From positions 3,348,001-3,412,000 of the forward strand of contig CP082844.1 in assembly GCA_019930625.1 (NCBI GenBank): DNA of 64,000 nucleotides. Reading direction: 5' to 3'. The notes beneath the pieces are model-generated. The model had not been told where the DNA came from, searched no databases, and saw only the letters and a list, made by a program, of their open reading frames with translations. This DNA is from Nocardia asteroides. GTDB lineage: Bacteria > Actinomycetota > Actinomycetes > Mycobacteriales > Mycobacteriaceae. Each line of letters starts with the position of its first letter. The first letter of the stretch is position 1. Below, one piece after another: positions 30,439 through 38,955 of the stretch. Made by a program: the position numbers and the translations under genes.

Positions 30439-33400
30439 TCCGGATCGTGGTGACCTCGTCACGCTGATTTCCCGTGGGGCCGTGGTAGTTCAGCGCGAAG
30501 GACTGCTGCGCGTAGCCGCCGATGAGATGGGAGGGCTTGATCATGATGCGGGTGAGCGCGTTGTGGATGCCGCCGCGCTTGCCCCGTCCCTTGGTGTCCT
30601 CGCCGAGTCCTTCGATGCGCGGCACGTCCACCGCGCGGTCCTGGGCGTGGTACATGAACACCGTGCCCTCCGGCATCCGGTGACTGACGATGGCGCGGGC
30701 CACCACGATGCCGTTGCGGTTGATCGCCTCGATCCAGTCGTTGTCGGCCACACCGATCTTCGCCGCGTCGCGATCGGACATCCAGATCGTCTGCCCGCCG
30801 CGCGAGAGCGTCAGCATGTGCAGGTTGTCCTGGTAGGCGGAGTGGATCGACCACTTCGAGTGCGGCGTCAGATAGCGCACGGTGACGCCCTTGTCACCGA
30901 CGTCGCCGATCGAGGGCTCGCGGAACAGCGCGGTCATGTCCAGCGGCGGGCGGAAGATCGGCAGCTGCTCGCCGAGCTCGATCATCCAGTCGTGGTCGAG
31001 GTAGAAGTGTTGCCGCCCGGTGAGCGTGTGCCAGGGCTTGAGCCGCTCGGTGTTGATGGTGAACGGCGAGTACCGGCGTCCGCCGGTCTCGCTGCCCGAC
31101 CACTCCGGCGAGGTGATCACCGGCACCGGACGGGCCTGGGTGTCGGCGAAGGTGATCCGCTTGCCCTCGTGCTCGGCGGCCAGGTCGGCCAGCTGGGTTC
31201 CGGTGCGGCGTTCCAGCGCGTGGAAGCCCTCCACGGCCAGACGACCATTCGTGGTGCCCGACAGCGCGAGGATCGCCTCGGCCGCGTGCGTGTCCTTGGC
31301 CAGCGACGGGCGGCCTTGCGCCACGCCGGACACCACCGTGCCGTTCACCCCGGCGAGGTACTCGACCTCCTGGTCGGGGTAGGTGGTGACGCCCTTGGTG
31401 GTGACGCCGAGCGTGTCGATCAGCGGCCCGAGCGCGGCCATCTTCTCCGCCAGCTTCGGGTAATCGCGTTCGACGACGACCAGTTTCGGCATGGTCTTGC
31501 CCGGAATCGGTTCGCACTCACCGGCTTTCCAGTCCAGTACGCGCCCGCCCGCCTGGGCCGTCGCGTCCGGCGAGTCGTGCTGCAGCGGCACGGCGACGAT
31601 GTCCTTGCGCTTGCCCAGGTGCTTCTCGGCCATCCAGGAGAACCCGCGCGCGATCCGGTGGAAGGCGTCGAAGTCGGTCTTGGCCTCCCACGGCGGCGAG
31701 ATGGCGGGCGAGAAGGCGTGCACGAACGGGTGCATGTCGGTGGAGGACAGGTCGTGCTTCTCGTACCAGGTGGCCGCGGGCAGCACGATGTCGGAGAACA
31801 GCGTGGTGCTGGTCATCCGGAAGTCCAGCGACAGCAGCAGATCCAGCTTGCCGGTGGCCGCGGTCTCCCGCCAGGTCAGCTCCTGCGGCCGCACGCCGGT
31901 GGCGTCGGTGGTCTGCAGGTTGGAGTCGGCGCCGAGCAGGTGGCGCTGGAAGTACTCGTTGCCCTTGCCCGAGGAGCCGAGCAGGTTCGCCCGCCACACG
32001 GTCAGGCAGCGCGGGAAGTTCTCCGGCGCGTCCGGGTCCTCGCAGGCGAAGCGCAGGTCTCCGGATTTCAGCCCGTCCACCACGTGCTCGGGCGCGGTCT
32101 TGCCCGCCGCCTCGGCCTCGTCCGCCAGGTCCAGCGGGTTGCGGTCGAAGGTCGGGTAGCTCGGCATCCAGCCCAGCCGGGTGGCCAGCGCGATGTTGTC
32201 GGCGGCCGTGCGGCCTGCGAACTTTCCGGTGCCGAGCGGCGAGGCGAACGACTCGGCGGTGAAGGGGTCATAGCGCCACTGGTTGTTGGTCAGGTACCAG
32301 AACACCGTGCCCTGCATCTGGCGCGGCGGGCGCTGCCAGTCCAGTCCGAAGGCGAGAGTCGACCACCCGGTGACGGGGCGGCACTTCTCCTGCCCGACGT
32401 AATGCGCCCAGCCGCCGCCGTTCACGCCCTGGCAACCGGTCAGCAGGGTCAAGGTGAAGAACGCGCGGTAGATCTGGTCGGAGTGGAACCAGTGATTGGT
32501 GCCCGCGCCCATGAGGATCATCGAGCGACCGCCGGAACGGTCGGCGTTGTCGGCGAACTCCCGTGCGATGCGCTGCGCCTGGACGGCGGGCACGCCGGTG
32601 ATCGTCTCCTGCCAGGCCGGGGTGTAGGGCTCGGCCGCGTCGTCGTAGCCGCTCGGCCAGGTGCCGGGCAGTCCGTCGCGGCCGACGCCGTACTGCGCGA
32701 GCAGCAGGTCGAAGACCGTGGTGACGCGCTTGCCCGCGACGGTCGTGGTCGGTACCCCGCGGGTGAGCACGCCGGGGGTGTCGCTGTCGAAGCGGGGAAT
32801 CTGTACGGCCGCAGCATCGTCGGTGCGGCCATACAGACTCAGGAGGGGATCGACGTCCCCGAGATCGAGGTTCCAGCGCCCGGCGCCTTCTTCGCCGAAC
32901 CGGTGGCCCAGCGACCCGTTCGGCACCACCGGCTGCGCCCGCTCGTCCAGCAACACGGTCTGGAACTGCACGCCTTCGCCGGTGCGGCCCAGGTCGGCGG
33001 CGGTGAGGAACTTGCCGGGCACATACGCCCCGTCGCGCTCGTCCAGCGTGATCAGGTACGGCAGATCGGTGAAGCGCTTGATGTAGTCGAGGAAGCGCGG
33101 CGTCGACTTCTCGACGAAGAACTCCTTGAGCACCACGTGGCCCATCGCCATGGCCAAGGCCGCGTCGGTGCCGGGACGCGCGGCCACCCACTCGTCGGCG
33201 AACTTGGTGTTGTCGGCGTAGTCGGGGGAGACCACCACCACCTTCTGGCCGCGGTAGCGGGCCTCGGTCATGTAGTGCGCGTCCGGGGTCCGGGTCACCG
33301 GCACGTTCGAGCCCCACATGATGAGGTAGCCGGCGTCGAACCAGTCCGCGGACTCCGGCACGTCGGTCTGGTCGCCGAACACCTGCGGGGAAGCCACCGG

Positions 33401-34123
33401 CAGATCGGCGTACCAGTCGTAGAACGACAGCATGGAGCCGCCGAGCAGCGAGATGAACCGGGCGCCGACGGCGTGGCTGACCATGGACATGGCCGGAATC
33501 GGCGAGAACCCGGCCACCCGGTCCGGGCCGTACTGCTTGATCGTGTACACGTGTGCGGCGGCGGCGATCTCGGCCGCCTCCCACCACTCGGCGCGCACGA
33601 AACCACCCTTGCCGCGGGCGGCCTTGTAGCTGCGGGACTTCTCGGGATCCTCGACGATCTCACCCCAGGCCAGCACCGGGTCCTTGAGCCGGGACTTGGC
33701 TTCCCGGTACAGCTCGAGCAAGGTGCCGCGCACGTAGGGGTAGCGCACCCGGGCCGGCGAGTAGGTGTACCAGGAGAACGACGCGCCGCGAGGGCAACCG
33801 CGCGGCTCGTACTCCGGCTTGTCGGCGCCCACCGACGGGTAGTCGGTCTGCTGCGACTCCCAGGTGATCACACCGTCTTTCACGTAGATCTTCCACGAGC
33901 ACGAACCCGTGCAGTTCACGCCGTGCGTGGAGCGCACCACCTTGTCGTGCGACCAGCGATCCCGGTAGAACTCGTCGGCGCTGCGCCCGCCGACCTTGTG
34001 CAGCGTCCGGTGGTCGGCCGACACCTCGCCCCGGTGGAAGTATTTCCCCAGCCGCAGGAGGGCGTCCCCGGCGTCGACCGCCGGAGCGGAGGGCACGCGA
34101 CCCTGGCTACGCGAATTAACCAC
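30413..34123 (-). CDS. narG: Respiratory nitrate reductase alpha subunit NarG
   Basis: The 1236-residue catalytic subunit that reduces nitrate to nitrite at a molybdenum bis-MGD centre. The N-terminal [4Fe-4S] ligands are His67, Cys71, Cys75 (STHGVNCTGSCSWKI) and Cys110 (RGCPRG). The Mo-ligand aspartate lies in SFYDWYADLPVASPQ, and MWGSNVPVTRTPDAH is the MGD-binding segment. GTG at 34123 is chosen as start because GAAGGGGA precedes it by about 4 bases; the frame is open for 23 more codons without such a site. No Tat signal is expected, since NarG faces the cytoplasm. It ends EVTTIRKRSQEVEY, the part copied in the repeat downstream. Length fits the family. Confidence 0.96.
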   Translation of the reverse strand: MVNSRSQGRVPSAPAVDAGDALLRLGKYFHRGEVSADHRTLHKVGGRSADEFYRDRWSHDKVVRSTHGVNCTGSCSWKIYVKDGVITWESQQTDYPSVGADKPEYEPRGCPRGASFSWYTYSPARVRYPYVRGTLLELYREAKSRLKDPVLAWGEIVEDPEKSRSYKAARGKGGFVRAEWWEAAEIAAAAHVYTIKQYGPDRVAGFSPIPAMSMVSHAVGARFISLLGGSMLSFYDWYADLPVASPQVFGDQTDVPESADWFDAGYLIMWGSNVPVTRTPDAHYMTEARYRGQKVVVVSPDYADNTKFADEWVAARPGTDAALAMAMGHVVLKEFFVEKSTPRFLDYIKRFTDLPYLITLDERDGAYVPGKFLTAADLGRTGEGVQFQTVLLDERAQPVVPNGSLGHRFGEEGAGRWNLDLGDVDPLLSLYGRTDDAAAVQIPRFDSDTPGVLTRGVPTTTVAGKRVTTVFDLLLAQYGVGRDGLPGTWPSGYDDAAEPYTPAWQETITGVPAVQAQRIAREFADNADRSGGRSMILMGAGTNHWFHSDQIYRAFFTLTLLTGCQGVNGGGWAHYVGQEKCRPVTGWSTLAFGLDWQRPPRQMQGTVFWYLTNNQWRYDPFTAESFASPLGTGKFAGRTAADNIALATRLGWMPSYPTFDRNPLDLADEAEAAGKTAPEHVVDGLKSGDLRFACEDPDAPENFPRCLTVWRANLLGSSGKGNEYFQRHLLGADSNLQTTDATGVRPQELTWRETAATGKLDLLLSLDFRMTSTTLFSDIVLPAATWYEKHDLSSTDMHPFVHAFSPAISPPWEAKTDFDAFHRIARGFSWMAEKHLGKRKDIVAVPLQHDSPDATAQAGGRVLDWKAGECEPIPGKTMPKLVVVERDYPKLAEKMAALGPLIDTLGVTTKGVTTYPDQEVEYLAGVNGTVVSGVAQGRPSLAKDTHAAEAILALSGTTNGRLAVEGFHALERRTGTQLADLAAEHEGKRITFADTQARPVPVITSPEWSGSETGGRRYSPFTINTERLKPWHTLTGRQHFYLDHDWMIELGEQLPIFRPPLDMTALFREPSIGDVGDKGVTVRYLTPHSKWSIHSAYQDNLHMLTLSRGGQTIWMSDRDAAKIGVADNDWIEAINRNGIVVARAIVSHRMPEGTVFMYHAQDRAVDVPRIEGLGEDTKGRGKRGGIHNALTRIMIKPSHLIGGYAQQSFALNYHGPTGNQRDEVTTIRKRSQEVEY

Positions 34124-34683
34124 GACGTCCCCTTCGAGCTGTGCAAATCGGGTTGATGTTCCGACTGTAAAGAGGCGCGCACAGCTGGCCAAACGTCTCT
34201 CTCACACCCCATTCGGGTCTGTGGTGAGTTGTGAGATCGCCGCAACGTGACGGTCACGGCCGGACAGGCCCGCCGGGATGCGCGCTGCGGGGCGACCAGG
34301 GAAGATGGACGATGACCTGGCCGGAAGCCGGTCGCGGAGATCAATTCCAGGCAGTGCCGGTGATGCTTTGGAAACGACCGGTTCTCTCGCGCTTTACATT
34401 TGTTAACACAATCGAGCGGGCTTCGGCGGCGTACCTTTTACCGATTTCCGTCCGGGTGCACTCCGGTTTCCCGCATGCGCACAGTTGCTTGGGTCACAAT
34501 TCGCCGTGCGTTTGCCGATGGTCGGAAATTGTTGACGCCGAGGGCAGGATACGCCGAGATCCGGCCTCGAGGGGCCGACTTCGTCGAAGCGGCGAGATGC
34601 CCGCTCATTCGGTCCTGCGGGGGCGGCGCGAGCCCCTAGCTCGGGTCGCCGACAGCGCCAGCGCGGGATCGACGCCCACCGGG
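34124..34683. promoter_or_regulatory. Upstream region of narGHJI with a GlnR-like box
   Basis: This 560-base stretch between mtnC and narG contains no supported gene. It is clearly less GC-rich than its flanks around 34370-34460 and should hold the nar promoter on the minus strand. GTGAT-N6-GAAAC at 34358-34373 (plus strand) matches the actinobacterial GlnR consensus GTNAC-N6-GAAAC in nine of ten positions, about 235 bases before narG. Large plus-strand open frames here are shadows of high-GC sequence. Confidence 0.35.
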
Positions 34684-35367
34684 TCAGGCCGACGGATCGA
34701 TATCCGCGAACGTGCTGACCCAATAGTGAGGCGGCCGTGGAGGATTGGGCTCGCCGGGCCGGGCGAGCCCGACCACCCGCCAGCCCGCGGTGACGGCGGC
34801 ATCGAGTTCGTCGGGGTGGTCGGACAGGAACAGGATGCGCTCCGCGGGCGCGCCGATGGCGCTCGCGATCTTGTCGTAGGAGGACGACTCGCGCTTGCCG
34901 CCCGCCGTCGACAGATCGAAGTATCCGCTGATCAGCTCCGCGAGGCTGCCACCGCGCGCGAAGGCGAACCAATCCCGCTGATTGCGCACCGATCCCGAGG
35001 AGTAGACGTACAACGCCAGACCCGCCGCGTGCCACGCCGCGAGCGCGGGCGGCACATCCGGGAAGAACTCGCCGTGCAGCGCGCCGCCGCGGAAGCCTTC
35101 GGCGCAGATCAAGCCCTGCGCGGTCTTGAGCGGCTCGGCCTTCACATCGGTGTCGAGCCACTCGCGCAGGATCGCGGCGACTTCGTCCGGGCCCGCGTCC
35201 GGGCGACCGGCCAGCTGCCTGGTCGCCGCGAGGACGGTGGACGACGCCGGGCTGTCCTCGGCCAGCCAGCCCGGAAGCCGCTGCCGGGTGTAGCCGTACA
35301 GGTCTTCGCGGACGGCGGCGGTGGGGCTTGTGGTGCCCTCGATGTCGACGACTACGGCGACGGTCAC
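34684..35367 (-). CDS. mtnC: Enolase-phosphatase MtnC (acireductone synthase)
   Basis: A 227-residue haloacid-dehalogenase-family enzyme of methionine salvage. It enolises and dephosphorylates diketo-methylthiopentyl phosphate to the acireductone. HAD motif 1 is VVVDIEGTTSP (5-15, Asp8 and Glu10), motif 2 is YVYSSGSVRNQ, and motif 3/4 are the lysine region SSSYDKI with LFLSDHPDELDAA. GTG start at 35367 overlaps the mtnD stop (GTGA). It is the last gene of the mtnAB-mtnD-mtnC operon. Confidence 0.94.
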   Translation of the reverse strand: MTVAVVVDIEGTTSPTAAVREDLYGYTRQRLPGWLAEDSPASSTVLAATRQLAGRPDAGPDEVAAILREWLDTDVKAEPLKTAQGLICAEGFRGGALHGEFFPDVPPALAAWHAAGLALYVYSSGSVRNQRDWFAFARGGSLAELISGYFDLSTAGGKRESSSYDKIASAIGAPAERILFLSDHPDELDAAVTAGWRVVGLARPGEPNPPRPPHYWVSTFADIDPSA

Positions 35368-35939
35368 GGCGCGGTCAGCAGCTGGTCGAGGGTGGGGAAG
35401 CCCGCGCTGATCTTGTCGCCGGTGAAGTCGCCGACCCAGCCGTCCTCTTCCTCGAAGAAGCGGATGGCGATGAAATCGGGGCGCTCGCCCATGTCGAACC
35501 AGTGCAGCGTGCCCGCGGGCACCGACAGCAGATCGCCGCCTTCGCACACCACCGCGCAGACCTCTTCGCCCAAGTGCAGGTAGAAGCAGCCGCGTCCGGC
35601 GGCGAAGAAGCGCACCTCGTCCTCGGCGTGCCGGTGCTCGTCGAGGAACTTCCCGCGCGCGCCCTTGGCGATCTCCGGCCACTGCGGGTCGGAGTCGTCG
35701 GGGTGGATGCGGGCGATGTCGATGTGCTTGAAGCGCCCCGACTCGTTCAGTTCGGCGACGTTCGCTTGGTAGTGGGCGAGCAATTCCTCGGAGGACACCG
35801 ACTCGGCGTTCTCGACCACCGGCCAGCGGCCGAAGGTGATGCCGTGCTTCGCCAGTTCGGTGCCGATCAGCTCGTCATCGGTGGTGCGCACACGCACGTC
35901 GGCCGCGTCGCCGGCGGCCATCACTTGCAGCAGGGTCAT
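35364..35939 (-). CDS. mtnD: Acireductone dioxygenase MtnD
   Basis: A 191-residue cupin enzyme that converts the acireductone to the keto acid precursor of methionine and formate (Fe form), or to off-pathway products including CO (Ni form). Metal ligands His102, His104 and Glu108 are in EHRHAEDEVRFF, and His146 is in GTLHWFDMG. It overlaps the upstream fusion gene (ATGA) and the downstream mtnC (GTGA). Confidence 0.95.
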   Translation of the reverse strand: MTLLQVMAAGDAADVRVRTTDDELIGTELAKHGITFGRWPVVENAESVSSEELLAHYQANVAELNESGRFKHIDIARIHPDDSDPQWPEIAKGARGKFLDEHRHAEDEVRFFAAGRGCFYLHLGEEVCAVVCEGGDLLSVPAGTLHWFDMGERPDFIAIRFFEEEDGWVGDFTGDKISAGFPTLDQLLTAP

Positions 35940-37582
35940 GTCAGTCCAATCTCGAGAACGTCGTCGCGCGGGCCGAACGCCGCCGCACTACCGGTGCGAA
36001 TCACCAGTTCACACAATGCTTCCAGGCATTCGGCGCGGTCGCGTGCCTGAGCGAGATCATCACCCCACGCGGTGATCCCGTGTCCCGCGATGACCAGTAC
36101 CGGGAGAGCGCCGGGATGGTCGAGGAGATAACGCTCGATGTCCTCGCCGATGCGGGGGACCTCGGGCCGGTTGGGGAAGACCGGGATGTCCGCCACGTCC
36201 GGATCGCCGCCGCCGAGCCCCTTGATCAGTTCGTAGCCGGTGATCCGGAGCGTGCCGAGCGCGCCGGGAACCGCGGACCGGGTGGCCAGCGCCGTCGCGA
36301 ACGGCGGATGGATGTGCACCACCGCGTGGGCCGGGCGGGTCCGGTAGACAGCGGTGTGGATCGTGGTCTCCGCCGAGGGCCTTCGTCCGTGATCGGCAAC
36401 GGGCGCCGAATCCGCCACGCGCACGGTGACCATGTCGTTTTCGGTGAGTTCGCCTTTGGACAGCCCGCTTCCGGTGACGAGCGCGGTGGCGCCGGTGCGC
36501 ACCGAGATATTGCCCGCCGTGCCCGGCATCCACCCGCGCCGGTACAGCTCGCGGGCGATGTCGGCGATGGCCGTGCCGTGCGACCGATCGGATCGGTGCA
36601 CCACGCCGCGCTCGGTGACCACCGCGGTCACCAGGTCGCCCGGCGTCACGTCGAAGGCCGGGTTGAAGACCTCGGTGTGCGCGGGAGCCGTTGCGACACC
36701 GCCGAATCCGGTCACCTCGGCCGCCGCGCGTTGTTCCACGACGATCTCCCGGCCGGTGGCCATCGCGAGATCGCGGGTCGATTCCGGGGCGACCACGACG
36801 AACGGTATGCCGTGATGACGGGCGGCCAGCGCGAGGCCGTAGGTGCCGATCTTGTTGGCGACGTCGCCGTTGGCGGTGACCCGGTCGGCGCCGACGAGCA
36901 CGCAGTCGACCTGCCCGGTCGCCATCGCCCAGGCGGCGGCGGAATCGATGGTCAGCCGGTGCGGGATACCCGCTTCGGCGAGTTCCCAGGTGGTCAGCCG
37001 CGCGCCCTGTAGCAGCGGGCGGGTCTCGTCGACCAGGACGCGCTCGATCGCGCCGCGATCGGACAGCACCCGCAGCGTGCCGATGGCGGTGCCGAACGCG
37101 CTGGTGGCCAGCCTGCCGGTGTTGCAGTGGGTGAGCACGCGCAGCGGACGGTCGGGACACAAGCTCTGCACCAGGTCGGCGGCGTGCGTGGCGGCGGCCC
37201 GGTTGACCCGGCCGTCCTCGGCCAGCATGTCCAGCGTCTCGGCGAGGACGGCGTCGGCGCCCCGGCCCACGTGGGCCCGCACCCGTCGCACCGCCCAGGC
37301 CAGGTTGACCGCCGTCGGCCGCGCCGCGGCGATCCGGTCCGCCTCGGCTCGCACCGCGGCCTCGTCGACCACGCCGTCAACGGTGTGCGCGGCGGTGGCG
37401 ATGACGACGCCGAACGCGCCCGCGATGCCGATGGCGGGCGCGCCGCGGATGGCCAGCGTCTCGATCGCCTCGATGATCTCCTCGACCGTGCTCAGCCGCA
37501 GCTTACGTACCTCGTGCGGCAGTCCGCGCTGGTCGATGGTGACGAGCGCGCCGTCGTCCCAGACCAGAGAGCTGTCGTCCAT
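35936..37582 (-). CDS. mtnAB: Fused MtnA-MtnB: methylthioribose-1-phosphate isomerase and methylthioribulose-1-phosphate dehydratase
   Basis: One 548-residue protein with two consecutive enzymes of methionine salvage. Residues 1 to about 328 are MtnA: RGAPAIGIAGAFG (46-58), catalytic Cys153 in LTHCNTGRLATS, and Asp233 in VGADRVTANGDVANKIGTY. Residues about 338-548 are a class II aldolase-like MtnB: RRGWMPGTAGNISVR, GSGLSKGEL, zinc-type VVHIHPPFA (His423/His425), IAGHGITAWGDDL. Usually these are separate. A join here would channel the ribulose phosphate. ATG at 37582 is preferred over 37591 because AAGGA lies 9 bases upstream. Note there is no stop between the halves. The next genes are mtnD and mtnC. 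Confidence 0.94.
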   Translation of the reverse strand: MDDSSLVWDDGALVTIDQRGLPHEVRKLRLSTVEEIIEAIETLAIRGAPAIGIAGAFGVVIATAAHTVDGVVDEAAVRAEADRIAAARPTAVNLAWAVRRVRAHVGRGADAVLAETLDMLAEDGRVNRAAATHAADLVQSLCPDRPLRVLTHCNTGRLATSAFGTAIGTLRVLSDRGAIERVLVDETRPLLQGARLTTWELAEAGIPHRLTIDSAAAWAMATGQVDCVLVGADRVTANGDVANKIGTYGLALAARHHGIPFVVVAPESTRDLAMATGREIVVEQRAAAEVTGFGGVATAPAHTEVFNPAFDVTPGDLVTAVVTERGVVHRSDRSHGTAIADIARELYRRGWMPGTAGNISVRTGATALVTGSGLSKGELTENDMVTVRVADSAPVADHGRRPSAETTIHTAVYRTRPAHAVVHIHPPFATALATRSAVPGALGTLRITGYELIKGLGGGDPDVADIPVFPNRPEVPRIGEDIERYLLDHPGALPVLVIAGHGITAWGDDLAQARDRAECLEALCELVIRTGSAAAFGPRDDVLEIGLT

Positions 37583-37660
37583 CGGGCACATCCTTATCGC
37601 GTCGAGCCGTGTCGTGCCTGGTCAACGGTATCGGACGGCGGACGGCGGGCCGAAATCGCG

Positions 37661-38002
37661 TCAGACCGCCTCGGCGCGCAGCTCGGCGGCGCGTTTGCGC
37701 GGGTCGTAATCCGGGCCGACCCCCTCGATCAGCAGCAGGTCGCCGTCGATGTGATCGGCGCGCAGCGGCAGGATCTCCTGGTAGGCGGGCGAGTGGTACC
37801 ACTCCCGCGCCTCGGTCATCCCGGGGAACTCGATCAGCACCATGCTGCCGGGCCAGCTGCCTTCCACCACCTCGGCCGGAGGTCCGTGGATGACGAAGCG
37901 GCCCCCGAAGGGGTCGAGAGTGGCCTGGATGCGCTCCAGGTATTCCAGGATGTCGGCATGGGGCCTGCGACTGCGGAGATGGGCGAAGCCATAGGCGGAC
38001 AT
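37661..38002 (-). CDS. DUF1330 family protein
   Basis: A 113-residue protein with the DUF1330 pattern: YGFAHLRSRRPHADILEYLE, GGRFVIHGP, WPGSMVLIEFPGMTEAREWY, SPAYQEILPLR and VGPDYDP. This is a small ferredoxin-like fold (dimeric alpha/beta barrel) of unknown reaction. ATG at 38002 is preceded by GGAGGA, although at 11 bases; an upstream start is not supported by family similarity. It is monocistronic, 69 bases downstream of the end of the 38120-38155 terminator in its own transcriptional direction. Confidence 0.75.
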   Translation of the reverse strand: MSAYGFAHLRSRRPHADILEYLERIQATLDPFGGRFVIHGPPAEVVEGSWPGSMVLIEFPGMTEAREWYHSPAYQEILPLRADHIDGDLLLIEGVGPDYDPRKRAAELRAEAV

Positions 38003-38119
38003 GGCGTGGGCGTTCCTCCGTTCGATGACACCGGAGATGGCGTCCGACCGACCGTAGGTCCGCTTCGCGCGGGGCGGCAATTACCTCGGAGGTAGTACCG
38101 CGGGGCCGGACACGACCGA

Positions 38120-38155
38120 GCCGCCGGTCCCGGGAGGAGTGGAGGGACCGGCGGC
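38120..38155 (-). terminator. Hairpin terminator of the small basic protein gene
   Basis: A perfect 12-base-pair stem (GCCGCCGGTCCC with its complement) around a 12-base loop lies 18 bases after the minus-strand stop codon at 38174. Confidence 0.7.
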
Positions 38156-38173
38156 GCGGGTGGCGCAGATCAG

Positions 38174-38344
38174 CTACTGGCGGCGGTCCTGCTCGCCGCG
38201 CCGGTCGGGCATCTCGGACCTGGTGCCCCGACGGCCTTCCATATCCGAGCCCTCGCGCATGTCCTGCTCCTGGCGCTGTTGCTGCTGCTGCCTCGGCATC
38301 TGCTTCGGCATTTTTTTAGGCGTTTTCTTCGACTTTTCAGCCAT
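38174..38344 (-). CDS. Small Lys/Gln/Arg-rich hypothetical protein
   Basis: A 56-residue, highly charged, probably disordered protein (AEKSKKTPKKMPKQMPRQ, then QQQQRQEQDMREGSDMEGRR and RGEQDRRQ). It has no hydrophobic core. The ATG at 38344 is the likely start because GGAAAGG lies upstream and a strong terminator follows the stop; the frame is open upstream but looks non-coding. Nucleic-acid binding would fit its charge, but nothing more can be said. Confidence 0.5.
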   Translation of the reverse strand: MAEKSKKTPKKMPKQMPRQQQQQRQEQDMREGSDMEGRRGTRSEMPDRRGEQDRRQ

Positions 38345-38955
38345 CTCCACACGGTCCTTTCCGGGGGATTGATATTCGCCTAACGATCCAACGATAGCGA
38401 GCGTGTGTGACTTCCGGAAGAGGAAATGAAAAATATGGTCCGTAGCGGCCATTCGTGGCATTTCCCCAGGTAGGCGGGATGAACAGGCGGCGTTATAGTA
38501 ACGAATCAGGTCATGCGGGCTTCGTCCGCGCATTTATGTTGGACAATCTGCCGGGCTGAGTCGCTCGGGGGGCGGCGCAATATATCTTGCGAATGCAAGC
38601 GGTTATCGGTATCGCGGTAAGCCGCGCATCCGAGGTAATGGCTTGTTCAATTCTGCTTTCGCTGCGCAGCGTGCGCCGTCATCCGGGAGTCGAGCGGGTG
38701 ACTCGTCGAAACCATTGCGGTGGTGTGCAATTCGCATCCAGCCTCTGCCGAGATGATGACCTCCGCGACTCCTGTCTACGTCTCGCACGCCGAATGACAA
38801 GTGTCCCAGTTTATTTCGCGCGTATGCACGAGGATGTCCGAAGCGTGGGGGTGATGCTGCCCCAACCATCAGCCGCTGGTGGTCGCCGAACAGTCGGCGT
38901 GCTCGAATCGCTCTATCCGGTGCACATCGACATGGGCTCGGACCGCTGGCGTTCC
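38345..38955. other. Long intergenic region without a supported gene
   Basis: This gap of about 610 bases is lower in GC than its neighbours, particularly 38380-38520 and 38700-38830. It must carry the promoter of the small basic protein gene on the minus strand near 38390-38420. Open frames on both strands here have no family-like sequence or plausible ribosome binding sites. No tRNA or known structured RNA could be recognised by eye. Confidence 0.4.

Noticed and set aside
30410..34156. Plus-strand open frame of about 1250 codons opposite narG
   Set aside because: It is a shadow of NarG in high-GC DNA. It has no family motifs, while the minus strand has all NarG cofactor ligands.
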